A DNA stretch of 64,000 nt from Desulfoglaeba alkanexedens ALDC (GTDB lineage Bacteria; Desulfobacterota; Syntrophobacteria; Syntrophobacterales; DSM-9756), in NCBI RefSeq assembly GCF_005377625.1, contig NZ_CP040098.1:1915501-1979500 (forward strand), in the 5' to 3' direction. Below are positions 27,645 through 37,642 of the stretch, in pieces. The position numbers and the translations under genes are program-made. Below the pieces are notes generated by a model. That model was not told the origin of the DNA, did not search any database, and saw only the letters and a program-made list of their open reading frames with translations. Every line of letters begins with the position of its first letter. The first letter of the stretch is position 1.

Positions 27645-27989
27645 ATGAAGAAAGTGGCGATTGTCGGCTGCGGCGCTTACATGGAAAAAGGTTACGGTTG
27701 TCCCGGCGAATGGCGGTGTTTGAAGGCGGCGGCTCTGGGCGAGGGCACCTTCAAGGAGCCGTCGCAGGTGACGGCCTTCATCCGGTGCGAATGTCCGGGA
27801 AGGACGGTGGTCCCCAACGTGGGGATGGCCATGAAACTTTCGGAAATCAAGCCGGACGCCATCTACCTCAGTTCCTGTCTGGTCAATGCCAAACCTTCGT
27901 GTCCCTACACTACTCCGGAAGACCTGGCGCAGATGCTTCAAAGCAAGACCGGCATTCCGGTCATCTTAGGGACCCACGATTATCACTGA
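27645..27989 (+). CDS. CGGC-domain protein
   Basis: 114 residues from ATG 27645 with GGAGGAGG upstream. It begins with a beta strand and Cys motif KKVAIVGCGAYM, has GCPGEWRCLKAA, then FIRCECPGR, YLSSCLVNAKPSCPY and ends LGTHDYH. This matches the CGGC domain, a small cysteine-rich putative metal-binding family of anaerobes. It stands alone on the plus strand between minus-strand blocks. Function unknown. Confidence 0.8.
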   Translation: MKKVAIVGCGAYMEKGYGCPGEWRCLKAAALGEGTFKEPSQVTAFIRCECPGRTVVPNVGMAMKLSEIKPDAIYLSSCLVNAKPSCPYTTPEDLAQMLQSKTGIPVILGTHDYH

Positions 27990-28110
27990 CGGAACTCCGG
28001 AACGGTAACCCCCGCGGCCCGGCGAAGGGCCCCTTGCCGGCGACAGGTGCAGACCGTTGGAGTCCGGCCGGACCCGCGGGGGAGGCGTTCCGGGGGCCGA
28101 CGCCCGAAGT

Positions 28111-28782
28111 TCAGGAGGCTGTTTCGGCTGGTTCCATGAGTTCCTTCAACGCCTTCACGTTGGCTTCGATGCTCCGTCCTCCGAACACGGCGGAGCCGGC
28201 CACGAAGATGTCCACGCCCGCCGCCACAAGTTCGGGGATGGTTCGGGTGTTGACCCCCCCATCCACTTCGATGAGGACCGGCAGGTTCCGTTCGTCGATC
28301 CAGCGGCGCAGCGCGCGGATCTTGGGAAGAACCGACGGAATGAAGCTCTGGCCTCCGAAGCCGGGGTTGACCGTCATGAGCAGCACCATGTCCACGTGTT
28401 CCAGGATGGGTTCCACCCAGGCGAGGGGCGTTGCGGGGTTCACGGAGACAGTCGCCCTTTTCCCCAGTTCCTTGATCTGTTGGACGGCCCGATGCAGGTG
28501 CGGAGTGGCTTCCACGTGGACTCCGATCCAGTCGGCGCCGGCCCTGGCGAAGGCTTCCAGGTATCGGTCGGGGGCTTCGATCATGAGGTGTACGTCTAGG
28601 GGCAGCATGGTGGCTGCGCGTGCAGCGCGGACCACGTCGGGACCGATGGTGATGTTGGGCACGAAATGTCCGTCCATGACGTCCACGTGAATCCAGTCGG
28701 CTCCGGCTCGTTCCGCGGCGCGGATGTCTTCGGCGAGCTTCCCGAAATCAGCGGACAGGATGGAAGCGGAAAGTCGTTTCAT
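28111..28782 (-). CDS. rpe: Ribulose-phosphate 3-epimerase
   Basis: 223 residues, full length. TIM-barrel motifs: [12 protein letters not shown] at the start, [20 protein letters not shown] (metal His and catalytic Asp), [26 protein letters not shown] and EVDGGVN. It interconverts ribulose 5-phosphate and xylulose 5-phosphate in the pentose phosphate pathway. Its start overlaps the rsmB stop by four bases, so they are co-expressed. Confidence 0.95.
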   Translation of the reverse strand: MKRLSASILSADFGKLAEDIRAAERAGADWIHVDVMDGHFVPNITIGPDVVRAARAATMLPLDVHLMIEAPDRYLEAFARAGADWIGVHVEATPHLHRAVQQIKELGKRATVSVNPATPLAWVEPILEHVDMVLLMTVNPGFGGQSFIPSVLPKIRALRRWIDERNLPVLIEVDGGVNTRTIPELVAAGVDIFVAGSAVFGGRSIEANVKALKELMEPAETAS

Positions 28783-30137
28783 GGGATGTCCTCAATGTTT
28801 CGCCAGCAGGCGATGAAGAAGCCGTCCACGTCGTGCCGGTGGGGGAGGGTTTTCAGGTACGGCCCTTCGGCCAGGTTCCGGCAGGTTTCGGGAAGCTTTG
28901 CCGCGGCCGGTTCCGGGATCCACCCCGTTTGCGAGGCCGTGAAATCCTCGGCCACATCTTCATTTTCGGCTGCAAAGACGGTGCAGGTGGCGTACGTCAA
29001 TGTCCCGCCTCTTTTAACAAAGCGGGCGGCCTGCCGCAAGAGGGCCTTCTGGGTCCGGGAGAAGCGGTGAGGGTCCTTCGGATGGCGCCGCCACTTGATA
29101 TCGGGGTTGCGCCGGAGCACGCCGAAGCCGGTGCAGGGGGCATCCAGAAGGACACGGTCGAAAAGGCCCGTATCGCTGGGGCTAAGCCCAAGCGCATCCG
29201 CCGCGATGGTCCGAACTATGGCGATTCCCTGGCGCTCGATGTTCCGGCGAAGATCTTCCAGCTTCCAGGCCGCCTGGTCCACCGAAACGATTTCCCCCCG
29301 GTTTTCCATTAGAGCCGCCAGATGCGCGGTCTTTCCTCCGAAGCCGGCACAGAGGTCGAGTATCCGTTCGCCGGGTTTCGGACCGACCGCCAGGGAAACC
29401 AGCTGGGACGCTTCGTCCTGGATCTGAAACCAGCCAAGTTTGTGGGTTTCGGTTTGCGTGATGTCCATGCGGGGGCTGCGTACCCGCACGGCGTTTTCGA
29501 GAAGCGGCGACGGCCGGGCCTCGATGCCTTCGCTGTGCAGCCGGGCGAGGACTTTTTCGACAGAGGCTTTCAGCGGGTTGACGCGGAGAACCAGGGGAGC
29601 CACGGTATTGCCGGCGTGGCAGAAGGCCCGGGTTTCCTCGGGGCCCCATTCAGCGAGCAGGTGCCGGACCAACCATTCCGGGTGGGAGGTGGTGACGGCC
29701 AGGTGGCATACCGGGTTCTCCCGGGCCGAAGGAAAATCCCAGTCGGGATGGCGCCGGACGGCCTCTCTAAGGAGCGCGTTCACGAATCCCACCACGTGCC
29801 GGGGCAGGGCCGCCTTCGCCGACTTCACCGCTTCGTTCACGGCGGCGTGGGCCGGGACGCGGTCCAGGAGGGTCACCTGGTAGAGGGCCAGCCGGAGAAG
29901 GATGCGGACGGCGGCGTCGATCTTGGAGGGCTTCATGCCGGCCAGGGTGTCGATGTACCAGTCGAGCCGGCCCTGCCAGCGCAGCACGCCGTAGACCAGT
30001 TCGGTGAGCAGGGCCCGGTCCCGGGGATCGAGCCCGGCATGGCGATCGATGGCGGTCCGGATCAGCCGATCCGGGTGAACGGGGGCGCGGTCCAGCTGAA
30101 GAAGGATCTGGTAGGCCAGGGTTCGCGCCGTGATCAT
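28779..30137 (-). CDS. rsmB: 16S rRNA (cytosine-967-C5)-methyltransferase RsmB
   Basis: 452 residues. An N-terminal NusB-like helical domain ([33 protein letters not shown]) is followed by a SAM-dependent methyltransferase: [14 protein letters not shown] (SAM site), [21 protein letters not shown] and the catalytic [13 protein letters not shown]. Both cysteines of the m5C mechanism are present. It overlaps the DUF116 gene by four bases and is followed by rpe. Confidence 0.94.
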   Translation of the reverse strand: MITARTLAYQILLQLDRAPVHPDRLIRTAIDRHAGLDPRDRALLTELVYGVLRWQGRLDWYIDTLAGMKPSKIDAAVRILLRLALYQVTLLDRVPAHAAVNEAVKSAKAALPRHVVGFVNALLREAVRRHPDWDFPSARENPVCHLAVTTSHPEWLVRHLLAEWGPEETRAFCHAGNTVAPLVLRVNPLKASVEKVLARLHSEGIEARPSPLLENAVRVRSPRMDITQTETHKLGWFQIQDEASQLVSLAVGPKPGERILDLCAGFGGKTAHLAALMENRGEIVSVDQAAWKLEDLRRNIERQGIAIVRTIAADALGLSPSDTGLFDRVLLDAPCTGFGVLRRNPDIKWRRHPKDPHRFSRTQKALLRQAARFVKRGGTLTYATCTVFAAENEDVAEDFTASQTGWIPEPAAAKLPETCRNLAEGPYLKTLPHRHDVDGFFIACWRNIEDIP

Positions 30138-30946
30138 GAAGAGCTCCGGCGCCCGGCCTTGACACTCTCCAGAACGGCCACCACCTGGTCCATGGACACG
30201 CGCGTATCCAGGCAGGGACCGTTGGGGCGCTGGTTGAAGATCCCATAGACCGGAAGCGGTGTCGTATCCCGGATGCCGCTCACCAGGTCCCGTTCACACG
30301 CTACGGCGACGATCAAATCGGGGCGCTTTTCCACGACGATCCGACGCGCGATGGTGCCCCCGGTGGCCACGGCCAGGTCCACCCCGTAACGCTCGGAAAC
30401 CTCGATCAATGCGGTGATGGGACATTTCCCGCAGCGCTTGCAATTGTTCACATTGTAGGTGATCTTCACCGGGCATTGAGAATATTGAAGGCAGTGAGGT
30501 ATGAGAAGCAGAATACGCCGGGGTGTGCGGCCGTCGGTGACCTGAGCCATGACCAGCTGGTTGTTCACCGCCACAAAGGCGTGCTGCACCGTTTCCCTGG
30601 AGATTCCGAAAACCCGGCCGATTTGCACCAGCACCGGGAGCAGACCCTTGATGGCGAGGCTTCGAAGTCCGCGTGAAAAGGGGACGTCGCGCCCCCGAAG
30701 CGCCGCAGCGATAAAAAGAAAGATGGCCGCCAGGACGGCGACGGCCGCCGTTCCCGTAAGCAGCGCGAACACGGCCGGAAGCCGGGGATGGATCCCCTGA
30801 AAACCGAAATACGGGATGAAGAAAAAAAGGACCAGAAAGGCGGTGACGGCGAAGGCGGTGCATACCAGCAGGAAAATGAGAATCGCCTTGTCCGAAAAGC
30901 GGGTCGTTCCCTCACCGGCCGCTTCTGACCTGACCTGATCCGGCAT
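30134..30946 (-). CDS. DUF116 family membrane protein
   Basis: 270 residues. Two N-terminal helices (FLLVCTAFAVTAFLVLFFF and AVAVLAAIFLFIAAAL). The soluble part has the family signature: LLLIPHCLQYSQCPVKITY, NVNNCKRCGKCPITAL with four Cys, VATGGTIARRIVVEKRPDLI and AVACERDLVSGI. The cysteines suggest a metal or Fe-S site. This gene is regularly next to fmt/def/rsmB in Deltaproteobacteria, as here. Function unknown; the position hints at a link to translation or formyl-group metabolism, which is only inference. Confidence 0.88.
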   Translation of the reverse strand: MPDQVRSEAAGEGTTRFSDKAILIFLLVCTAFAVTAFLVLFFFIPYFGFQGIHPRLPAVFALLTGTAAVAVLAAIFLFIAAALRGRDVPFSRGLRSLAIKGLLPVLVQIGRVFGISRETVQHAFVAVNNQLVMAQVTDGRTPRRILLLIPHCLQYSQCPVKITYNVNNCKRCGKCPITALIEVSERYGVDLAVATGGTIARRIVVEKRPDLIVAVACERDLVSGIRDTTPLPVYGIFNQRPNGPCLDTRVSMDQVVAVLESVKAGRRSSS

Positions 30947-30968
30947 GGGTTCCAGCTGCCTCTTGGTT

Positions 30969-31946
30969 TTACTCCAGTCGTGAACCGCGCGGGATTGGAT
31001 ACCCTCGGAGGAACGCTCCCGCCTCCAACACCCGCTTTCCTTCCAACTGAAGATCTCCGATGGTCAGTGCCTGCCCGTCGCCGGCCAGCACCACCAGCCC
31101 TGCCTCCGTGGCTCCCAGCACCTCCCCCGCCCGTCCCTCGCTTTTCCACGGAAGGAGACCGGCCGAAAAGCACTTGAGTCGCTTCCCCGCATGGCGGGTG
31201 ACCGCTCCGGGCCAAGGATCGAAGGCTCGGATCCGGTTGACGATGGCGCTGGCGGGATCTTGCCATGCGATAATGAGTTCATCCTTGTGGATGGGAGGCG
31301 CCGCCGTGGCCAGGCGGTTGTCCTGCGGTTCCGGCTGAATCTTTTTCGCGTGCCATGCGGCGAGGGTTTCCACGAGAAGCTCGGCGCCGACTTGAGCCAG
31401 ACGGTCGTGAAGGGAACCGAAGGTTTCGGTGTCGCCGATGGGAACCTTCTTTCGAGCGAGCACGGGTCCCGTGTCCATGCCGGCGTCCATGAGCATAATG
31501 GAAACCCCCGTTACGGTTTCCCCGGCGAGCAGGGTCCGCTGGATGGGGGCGGCGCCGCGGTGCCGGGGCAGGAGTGACGGGTGGGCGTTCACGGCGCCCA
31601 GAGGGAAAGCGTCAAGCAGCCGTTTGGGAAGCAGTTGGCCATAGGCCACAAGCACCAGGCAATCGGCGCCGAAGGACGTCAGGTAAGCCACCACCTCGGG
31701 GGAACGGATCTTCTCCGGCTGGTAGACTTTGAGCCCCAGGGTCTCGGCCAGCACCTTCACGGGAGGCGGTGTCGGAATCTTTCCTCGCCCTCGGGGCCGG
31801 TCCGGCTGGGTGACCACCAGCGGCACAGGTGCTCCGGCTTCAACGAGCTTTTCCAGGTAAGGGCAGGCGAAATCCGGGGTCCCGAGAAAAAGGAGGCGGG
31901 GAAGCGATGGGTTCAGCCCTGTGCCTCCTTCAATCTCTTTTTCCAT
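30969..31946 (-). CDS. fmt: Methionyl-tRNA formyltransferase
   Basis: 325 residues. N-terminal formyltransferase domain with LFLGTPDFACPYLEKL, VNAHPSLLPRHRGAAPIQ (catalytic Asn/His and the SLLPxxRG motif), SIMLMDAGMDTGPVL. The C-terminal tRNA-binding domain begins near residue 210. It formylates Met-tRNAi from 10-formyl-THF. The nominal ATG overlaps def by 34 bases; a GTG or later Leu start would shorten this, but the N-terminal residues MEKEIEGGTGLNPSLPR are not conserved in the family, so the true start may be slightly downstream. Confidence 0.94.
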   Translation of the reverse strand: MEKEIEGGTGLNPSLPRLLFLGTPDFACPYLEKLVEAGAPVPLVVTQPDRPRGRGKIPTPPPVKVLAETLGLKVYQPEKIRSPEVVAYLTSFGADCLVLVAYGQLLPKRLLDAFPLGAVNAHPSLLPRHRGAAPIQRTLLAGETVTGVSIMLMDAGMDTGPVLARKKVPIGDTETFGSLHDRLAQVGAELLVETLAAWHAKKIQPEPQDNRLATAAPPIHKDELIIAWQDPASAIVNRIRAFDPWPGAVTRHAGKRLKCFSAGLLPWKSEGRAGEVLGATEAGLVVLAGDGQALTIGDLQLEGKRVLEAGAFLRGYPIPRGSRLE

Positions 31947-32425
31947 CTGCGCTTGAACATGTCTCTCTTGATCGGGTTCAAAAGGTCGATGAAAAGGCGG
32001 CCTTCCAAGTGGTCGATTTCGTGCTGCAGGGCGACCGCAAGGAGTCCCGAGGCGTGGATTTCGCGCGGGTTGCCGTCCGGATCCCGACCTCGGACCGTAA
32101 CGGTTTCAAAACGCTTCACCGGCGAAAAATAATCGGGAACACTAAGGCAACCCTCTTCCCACACCACTTCACCTTCAGCCTTGACGATTTCCGGGTTAAC
32201 CAAAGTAATGAGGCCATGGTCGTCATCTTCGCGCTGAAGGTCCACCAGGATGACTCGCAGCGCCTCTCCCACCTGGTTGGCCGCCAGACCGATGCCTGGA
32301 GCGTCGTACATGGTTTCCGCCATGTTGTTGATGAGTCGCCGGACGGACCGGTCCACGGTGTCGATGGGTCGCGCCTTTTCGCGCAGTACTTTATCCGGGT
32401 ACACACGTATTTCGAGCAGGGCCAT
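31913..32425 (-). CDS. def: Peptide deformylase
   Basis: 170 residues from ATG 32425; an earlier in-frame Met is not family-like. All three motifs are present: GIGLAANQVG, EEGCLSVPDY and QHEIDHLEG, giving the Cys and two His metal ligands and the catalytic Glu. It removes the formyl group from new proteins. It is followed by, and overlaps, fmt, so formylation and deformylation genes are coupled. Confidence 0.95.
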   Translation of the reverse strand: MALLEIRVYPDKVLREKARPIDTVDRSVRRLINNMAETMYDAPGIGLAANQVGEALRVILVDLQREDDDHGLITLVNPEIVKAEGEVVWEEGCLSVPDYFSPVKRFETVTVRGRDPDGNPREIHASGLLAVALQHEIDHLEGRLFIDLLNPIKRDMFKRRWKKRLKEAQG

Positions 32426-32499
32426 GATGGCATCTCCCAAACAATCCAAAATGTTCAAAAACAACAATTATTATAAACCCTCAAGGTCGCCTTTTCAAC

Positions 32500-32798
32500 C
32501 CGCGTCGGGATCCGCGCGCGGCGGGGGCGCCGCTCCTACAAGAAATCATGCCCTGTAGGAGCCGGCTTGCCGGCGACCTTAAGGAGCGATTCACGCCCTG
32601 TAAGACGGGGTTTCCCGGCGACCCTGATCGCGGCCAAGGCCGTTCCTAAGCCAGAGTTTGGGAATGAGGGGGAAATTCAATTTCCCCTCCCCTTGTGGGA
32701 GGGGATTAAGGGGAGGGGAATGTAACTGATTGACATACGTTAATTTTCTCACCCTCACCCCAACCCTCTCCCATCAAGGGAGAGGGGGATTTTCTGAC

Positions 32799-32812
<14 letters not shown>
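32500..32812. repeat. Composite palindromic repeat block upstream of def
   Basis: It starts with REP-like GGCGGGGGCGCCGCTCCTA and GTAGGAGCCGGCTTGCCGG. From about 32641 it holds a G/C-rich module with hairpins (CCCCTTGTGGGAGGGG, CCTCTCCC..GGGAGAGG) and a unique middle TGACATACGTTAATTTTCTC. The same ~160-base module occurs inverted at about 51650-51806, inside the element that splits the methylase. Confidence 0.75.
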
Positions 32813-33102
<290 letters not shown>

Positions 33103-33127
33103 CTCCATGAATGGTTTGGACAAGCGC

Positions 33128-35587
33128 TTACAGCCCCGAGTGAGGATCGCGGTCCACCACCAGCGCCACACGCCTGAGGATGGAAAGACGGCGGCTTTCG
33201 GCGAGCACTCTCTCGACGAACGCCTGGAGATGGCGGTTGGTCCAGGCTTTGCCGTAAAGGTGGCGGCGGTACCGGTTCTTGAGCCGGTAGATCGGAGCGG
33301 GGGCCGGCCCCAGCAGGGCCACCGGAACATTCTCTTCTTTCAGTTCGTCCGCCGCCGCCCGGCACACGGCGTGGAAACGGTCCATGGCTTCACGGGTGAG
33401 CGTTTCGTCGGCACCGGAAAGGAGGAACCTCACAAACCTCGTGAACGGGGGGTACTGCAGCGATTCGCGCGCTTTGAGCTCCTCTTCGCAGAAACGGAGG
33501 TAATCCATGTTCCGGACGGCCTGGATTGTGTAATGGTCGGGGTTGAAGGTTTGGACGAGGACTTCCCCCGGCTGGTCGCCCCGTCCTGCACGCCCGGCCA
33601 CCTGGAGGAGCAGTTGGACGGTGATTTCGCCGGCCCTGAAATCCGCGATCTGAAGCGCTGTGTCCGCGCTGATGACGCCCACCAGGGTGATGTTTTCGAA
33701 ATCATGGCCTTTGGCCACCATCTGAGTGCCGATGAGCACGTCGGCGCGCCGATGGCGGACGTCGTTCAGCAGTTCCACCAGGCGCTTCGGGTGGCTTGCG
33801 GAGTCGCGATCGATCCTTGCAATCCTTGCCCCAGGAAACAGTTTCCCCACCTCTTCCGCGACTCTTTCCGTTCCGAAACCGAACGGGATGAGGGCGTGTT
33901 CGCCGCACCGAGGGCAGGCTTCCGGGACGTCGGCTTCGTACCCGCAGTAGTGGCAGCGCAGGGTATCGTCCTGCTGGTGGTAGGTAAGGCTCACCGAACA
34001 GTGCGGGCACTGGTGAACCGTCCCGCAGACCCGGCACAGGTAGAAGGTGGCGAATCCACGCCGGTTCAGAAAAAGGAGAACCTGGTTGCCGTCCGCCAGG
34101 GTCTTTTCGACGGCGGCCTGAAGCGGTCGCGAAAGCACGCGGAAAGGACCTCGTTCCCGGCGCATGTCGATGATTTCGATGCGAGGAAGAGGGCGGTCTT
34201 CGATGCGTTGAAGGAGCGAAAGAAACCGGCAGCGGCCCCGGTGCACCAGGCGAATCGACTGGAGCGACGGGGTGGCCGAACCCAGAAGCACGGGAATACC
34301 GAGAAAACGGGCGCGGACCAGCGCCACATCGCGGGCGTGGTAGCGGAGGCGGTCTTCCTGCTTGTAGGAGCCGTCGTGTTCTTCGTCCACCACGATGAGC
34401 CCCAGGCGTGGAAGCGGGCTGAAAACCGCGGATCGTACTCCGAGCGTTACGGAACTTTCCCCGTCCACGATCTTCCGCCACTGGTCGTCCCGGGCTCCAG
34501 GCGAAAGCCCGCTGTGCCAGACCGCCAGCCGCGAACCGAACCGTCGGCGGAAGAGGGCTTCCAACTGGGTGCTCAGGGCGATTTCGGGAACCAGCACCAG
34601 GGCGGTCTTTCCGACTTCGAGGGTCCGCTGCACCAGGTGCAGGTAGATTTCCGTCTTTCCGCTTCCCGTGACGCCGTAGAGCAGAAAAGGCTGAAAGCGC
34701 CCGTTTTCGATGAAGGGGCCGATGGCACCGACCACCGCCTGCTGATCGGTGGTGAGCGCCGGAGGCTCGCAGGCCGGAAGCGTCTGAGCATAGGGCGATT
34801 CCCGGATTTCCCGGGCGGCTTCCATGCACACGAAGCCTTCCCGTTGGAGGCGCCGCGCCCAGTAGTCGGCGGTTTTCAGGCTCCGGCGGAGATCCCTCAA
34901 AGCAAGAGCGCCGCCCGCATCTTCAAGCAGCCGGACAAGCCGCCGCAGGTGGGCACTCCGCCGCAGCCGGTCGTCAGGCGGCGTCTCCACCAGGCGCACC
35001 GTCTTCAGCGTCTTCTGCCGCAGGTCGGAAGACGGCCAGACGTAGACTCTTTCCACCCAGCCTTCGCGCTCCAGCCGTTTGAACGCCCTGGTTTCGATGT
35101 CGTCCCGAGGGCAGGCCTCCATCGGTTCACCGGTCTCCGGAAAACCGGGGTCGAACCAAGGCTCCAGCCGCTTTCTTCCCCGTCGTTCCCGTTCCAGCAC
35201 GGCCTTGCCGGCGCCGGTAAGTCGGTAGCGGACCTCGGGCTGCAGCTGGAATCCCGGCGGCAACGTGCTGCGAATGATCTCGCCCAGCGGATAAAAATAA
35301 TAGCGGGAGATCCAGCGGCAGAGATGCAAAACGTCTCCGGGCACTACGGGCCGCGGGTCGAGCACGGCTTTCACACTCTTGAAGCGGATCGAACCCTCCA
35401 GCGGCGGGGGAGTGCCCTGAAGGGCGAGAACCAGGCCCACGGTTTCACGCCGGCCCAGAGGCACCAAGACGCGCACGCCGGGTTGGACGTCGTGGAGCAG
35501 TTCCCCGGGGACCCGGTAGTGGAGGTTTTTCGAAATGGCGGTGAAGGGAGCGATTTCGGCGTAGGTCTCCGAAGCGGCGGCGGTCAT
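33128..35587 (-). CDS. priA: Primosomal replication restart helicase PriA
   Basis: 819 residues, full length. N-terminal DNA-binding domain (VPGELLHDVQPGVRVLVPLG), Walker A GVTGSGKTEIYLH, DEEH box VVDEEHDGSYK, an eight-Cys zinc module inserted in the helicase (CRVCGTVHQCPHC, LRCHYCGYEADVPEACPRC), then LIGTQMVAKGHDF and QVAGRAGRG. It reloads the replisome at stalled forks. Start overlaps the M23 peptidase stop by four bases. Confidence 0.95.
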   Translation of the reverse strand: MTAAASETYAEIAPFTAISKNLHYRVPGELLHDVQPGVRVLVPLGRRETVGLVLALQGTPPPLEGSIRFKSVKAVLDPRPVVPGDVLHLCRWISRYYFYPLGEIIRSTLPPGFQLQPEVRYRLTGAGKAVLERERRGRKRLEPWFDPGFPETGEPMEACPRDDIETRAFKRLEREGWVERVYVWPSSDLRQKTLKTVRLVETPPDDRLRRSAHLRRLVRLLEDAGGALALRDLRRSLKTADYWARRLQREGFVCMEAAREIRESPYAQTLPACEPPALTTDQQAVVGAIGPFIENGRFQPFLLYGVTGSGKTEIYLHLVQRTLEVGKTALVLVPEIALSTQLEALFRRRFGSRLAVWHSGLSPGARDDQWRKIVDGESSVTLGVRSAVFSPLPRLGLIVVDEEHDGSYKQEDRLRYHARDVALVRARFLGIPVLLGSATPSLQSIRLVHRGRCRFLSLLQRIEDRPLPRIEIIDMRRERGPFRVLSRPLQAAVEKTLADGNQVLLFLNRRGFATFYLCRVCGTVHQCPHCSVSLTYHQQDDTLRCHYCGYEADVPEACPRCGEHALIPFGFGTERVAEEVGKLFPGARIARIDRDSASHPKRLVELLNDVRHRRADVLIGTQMVAKGHDFENITLVGVISADTALQIADFRAGEITVQLLLQVAGRAGRGDQPGEVLVQTFNPDHYTIQAVRNMDYLRFCEEELKARESLQYPPFTRFVRFLLSGADETLTREAMDRFHAVCRAAADELKEENVPVALLGPAPAPIYRLKNRYRRHLYGKAWTNRHLQAFVERVLAESRRLSILRRVALVVDRDPHSGL

Positions 35588-36933
35588 GGTGCGCCGGATT
35601 CCTTGGTATCCGCTTGAGCGACGCCGACGTCCTGGAGGGCCGCAAGATAGGTTTCGCGGACCTTGAGAAAATCCGCCTTGATTTTCGCCGGTACAGACCG
35701 GGCATGGGGGAACGCCGTCTTTAAAAAGTTGATGGGTTTTCCGTTCTCATAGAAGCGGAAATCCAGGTGGGGGCCGGTGGACAACCCCGAAGATCCCACA
35801 TAGCCGATCACGTCGCCCTGGCGGACCTGGCGCCCCACCGAAAGGCCTTCGGCATAACGGGAAAGATGTCCGTAGGTGGTCTTGTACTTGGCTCCGTGTT
35901 GGATCTCAACATACCGGCCGAACCCGCCCTTCCATCCCTTGAAGACGATCTTGCCGTCTCCCAGCGCGCTGACCGGCGTTCCCGTCGGGGCGGCGTAGTC
36001 GATGCCCAGGTGCGGCCTGAAGATCTTGAGTACCGGATGGAATCGGCGGTAGGTGAAGGTGGAACTGATCCGCCGATAGCTCAAGGGGGCCTTGAGAAAC
36101 ATCTTCCGCAGCGAGTCGCCGTCCGCGTCGAAGTAGTCGCTGTAGCCGTCCGGGAGGGTGTAATGGAACGCTTCGAAGCGCCGGCCGTTCACCGTCATGA
36201 CGGCGGCGAGGATCGGGCCCGCCTGGACGCGCTTTCCGTTTTTCACCTCCTGTCGGAAATACACGGCGAACGTGTCCCCCCGGCGAAGATCCGTATTGAA
36301 GTCGATGTCGTAGGCGAAAAGATCCGCCAGTTCCATGATGAGTGGGGGCGGAACACCGGCTTCCAGGCAGGATCCATATAAGCTTTCGGAGATGGCTCCT
36401 GTCGCCGACTGTGTGATCGAAATGGTCTGGGGGGTCTTTTTCTGGGATTCCCAGGTTTCGCCTTGCTTTCGAAAGACGAAGGTGGAACCGTCGGCCGCTT
36501 GGTAAATGAGCTTGACCGGTCGATCTTCGTCTCTAGGCGTGTAGAAGACCAGTTCCTCGCCCGGCTGAATCTTTTCCAGCTGCGGGAAATCAGCGCATTC
36601 CTTCTGCCATTCCACGGCGCAATCGGCCGAGAGGTTCAGCGACGAAAGGATCCCGGAGAAACTCTCACCCTTTTGAACAACGTGGTGGGTGATACTGAAT
36701 TGCTCACTATATTGACGCCGTAGTTCGAAGGTGTCCGGATAGTCGAGGTGTTGGCTTTTGACTTCCGGTCCCAAAGGGGGCATTTCGGGAGGGTGCGCCA
36801 AGTTCTGCCAGCTCACCACGACGGCCACGGCGAAAAACACCCACACCCCCAGGCGCACGCCCATGGAACGCCTTCTTTGGGGGCCGAACGTAGCCTTGCC
36901 CAACCCGGTTCTGAAACGCTGCGTCTTCTTCAT
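35584..36933 (-). CDS. M23 (LytM-type) murein endopeptidase, MepM-like
   Basis: 449 residues. N-terminal anchor/signal helix (RLGVWVFFAVAVVVSW near 27-42). Then a LysM-like or coiled region (VVQKGESFSGILSSLN), an OPA-like middle domain, and a C-terminal M23 domain: HLGIDYAAPTGTPV (HxxxD zinc ligands), YGHLSRYAEGLSVG and GPHLDFRFYENG (HxH-type end). It cuts peptidoglycan cross-links in the periplasm. First gene of a two-gene operon with priA. Confidence 0.9.
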   Translation of the reverse strand: MKKTQRFRTGLGKATFGPQRRRSMGVRLGVWVFFAVAVVVSWQNLAHPPEMPPLGPEVKSQHLDYPDTFELRRQYSEQFSITHHVVQKGESFSGILSSLNLSADCAVEWQKECADFPQLEKIQPGEELVFYTPRDEDRPVKLIYQAADGSTFVFRKQGETWESQKKTPQTISITQSATGAISESLYGSCLEAGVPPPLIMELADLFAYDIDFNTDLRRGDTFAVYFRQEVKNGKRVQAGPILAAVMTVNGRRFEAFHYTLPDGYSDYFDADGDSLRKMFLKAPLSYRRISSTFTYRRFHPVLKIFRPHLGIDYAAPTGTPVSALGDGKIVFKGWKGGFGRYVEIQHGAKYKTTYGHLSRYAEGLSVGRQVRQGDVIGYVGSSGLSTGPHLDFRFYENGKPINFLKTAFPHARSVPAKIKADFLKVRETYLAALQDVGVAQADTKESGAP

Positions 36934-37093
36934 CGGGATCGTTTGTTAGCACAGACGTTTTTTCAGGTCAAAGCCAAATCTGTCGCAGATAAAGAAACGA
37001 TCGGCATCCAGAAGGATTTCGGGGGATCTATGCCAGGGGCATGGGGCCCTCCGGCCTTCTTCGCCCGACGTTAAAACGGCTCAAAAAACTTTA

Positions 37094-37172
37094 TTTTATG
37101 CGGGTTTTTTGATGATTTAATGCTTGCCATGGGTGAGGTGATCGGTATAGTTACTTCGTTTTATGCGGGTTT
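37094..37172 (+). repeat. Two direct copies of TTTTATGCGGGTTT around the HU promoter
   Basis: Exact 14-base direct repeats at 37094-37107 and 37159-37172, 65 bases apart. The promoter -35/-10 lies between them. They could be paired binding sites for a regulator of the HU gene or a residue of duplication. Confidence 0.6.
37124..37151 (+). promoter_or_regulatory. Sigma-70-type promoter of the HU gene
   Basis: TTGCCA (37124-37129), 16-base spacer, TATAGT (37146-37151). The gene starts about 120 bases downstream. Both boxes are close to consensus, as expected for an abundant protein. Confidence 0.65.
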
Positions 37173-37270
37173 ACAGGCGCCAGACCGAAAAATGCGTGCA
37201 GGTGGGGCGGCCTGAAAGAGGGTGGCAAAGGGGCGAAAATGATCCAGTTGAGAACAAGGAGGAGGAAATC

Positions 37271-37543
37271 ATGACCAAGGCTGATTTGGTTGCCAGAATG
37301 GCCGATGACGCCGGCATCACGAAAGCCGCGGCGGAAAAGGCGTTCAACAGTTTCGTGGACGCGGTGGCCGAGAGCCTCGCCAAGGGCGACAAGGTTACCC
37401 TCGTAGGCTTCGGCACCTTCAGTGTTTCCGAAAGGGGTCAACGTGAAGGCCGGAATCCCAGGACCGGTGAAACCATCACTATTTCGGCAAGCAAAGTGGT
37501 CAAGTTCAAGGCCGGCAGCAAGCTCAAAGATTCCATTCAGTAA
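37271..37543 (+). CDS. hup: HU-family nucleoid DNA-binding protein
   Basis: 90 residues from ATG 37271 with AGGAGGAAATC upstream. Complete HU/IHF fold: [41 protein letters not shown] (DNA-intercalating arm with the conserved Pro), [18 protein letters not shown]. It packages and bends DNA. A stem (GGATTCCGGCTC pairing GAGCCGGATCC) around 37556-37594 follows the stop but lacks a T-run. Confidence 0.95.
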   Translation: MTKADLVARMADDAGITKAAAEKAFNSFVDAVAESLAKGDKVTLVGFGTFSVSERGQREGRNPRTGETITISASKVVKFKAGSKLKDSIQ

Positions 37544-37642
37544 AGAGGGGAAGGGATTCCGGCTCTGCTTGTCGTGTGCGGCTGAGCCGGATCCTTGTCG
37601 CTTCCCGGCGCCTCATCTGTTTCTGCAGCCGTTGTTCCCGCC

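Noticed and set aside
28057-28599. Plus-strand frame opposite rpe
   Set aside because: It is the antisense reading of a complete, well-conserved gene.
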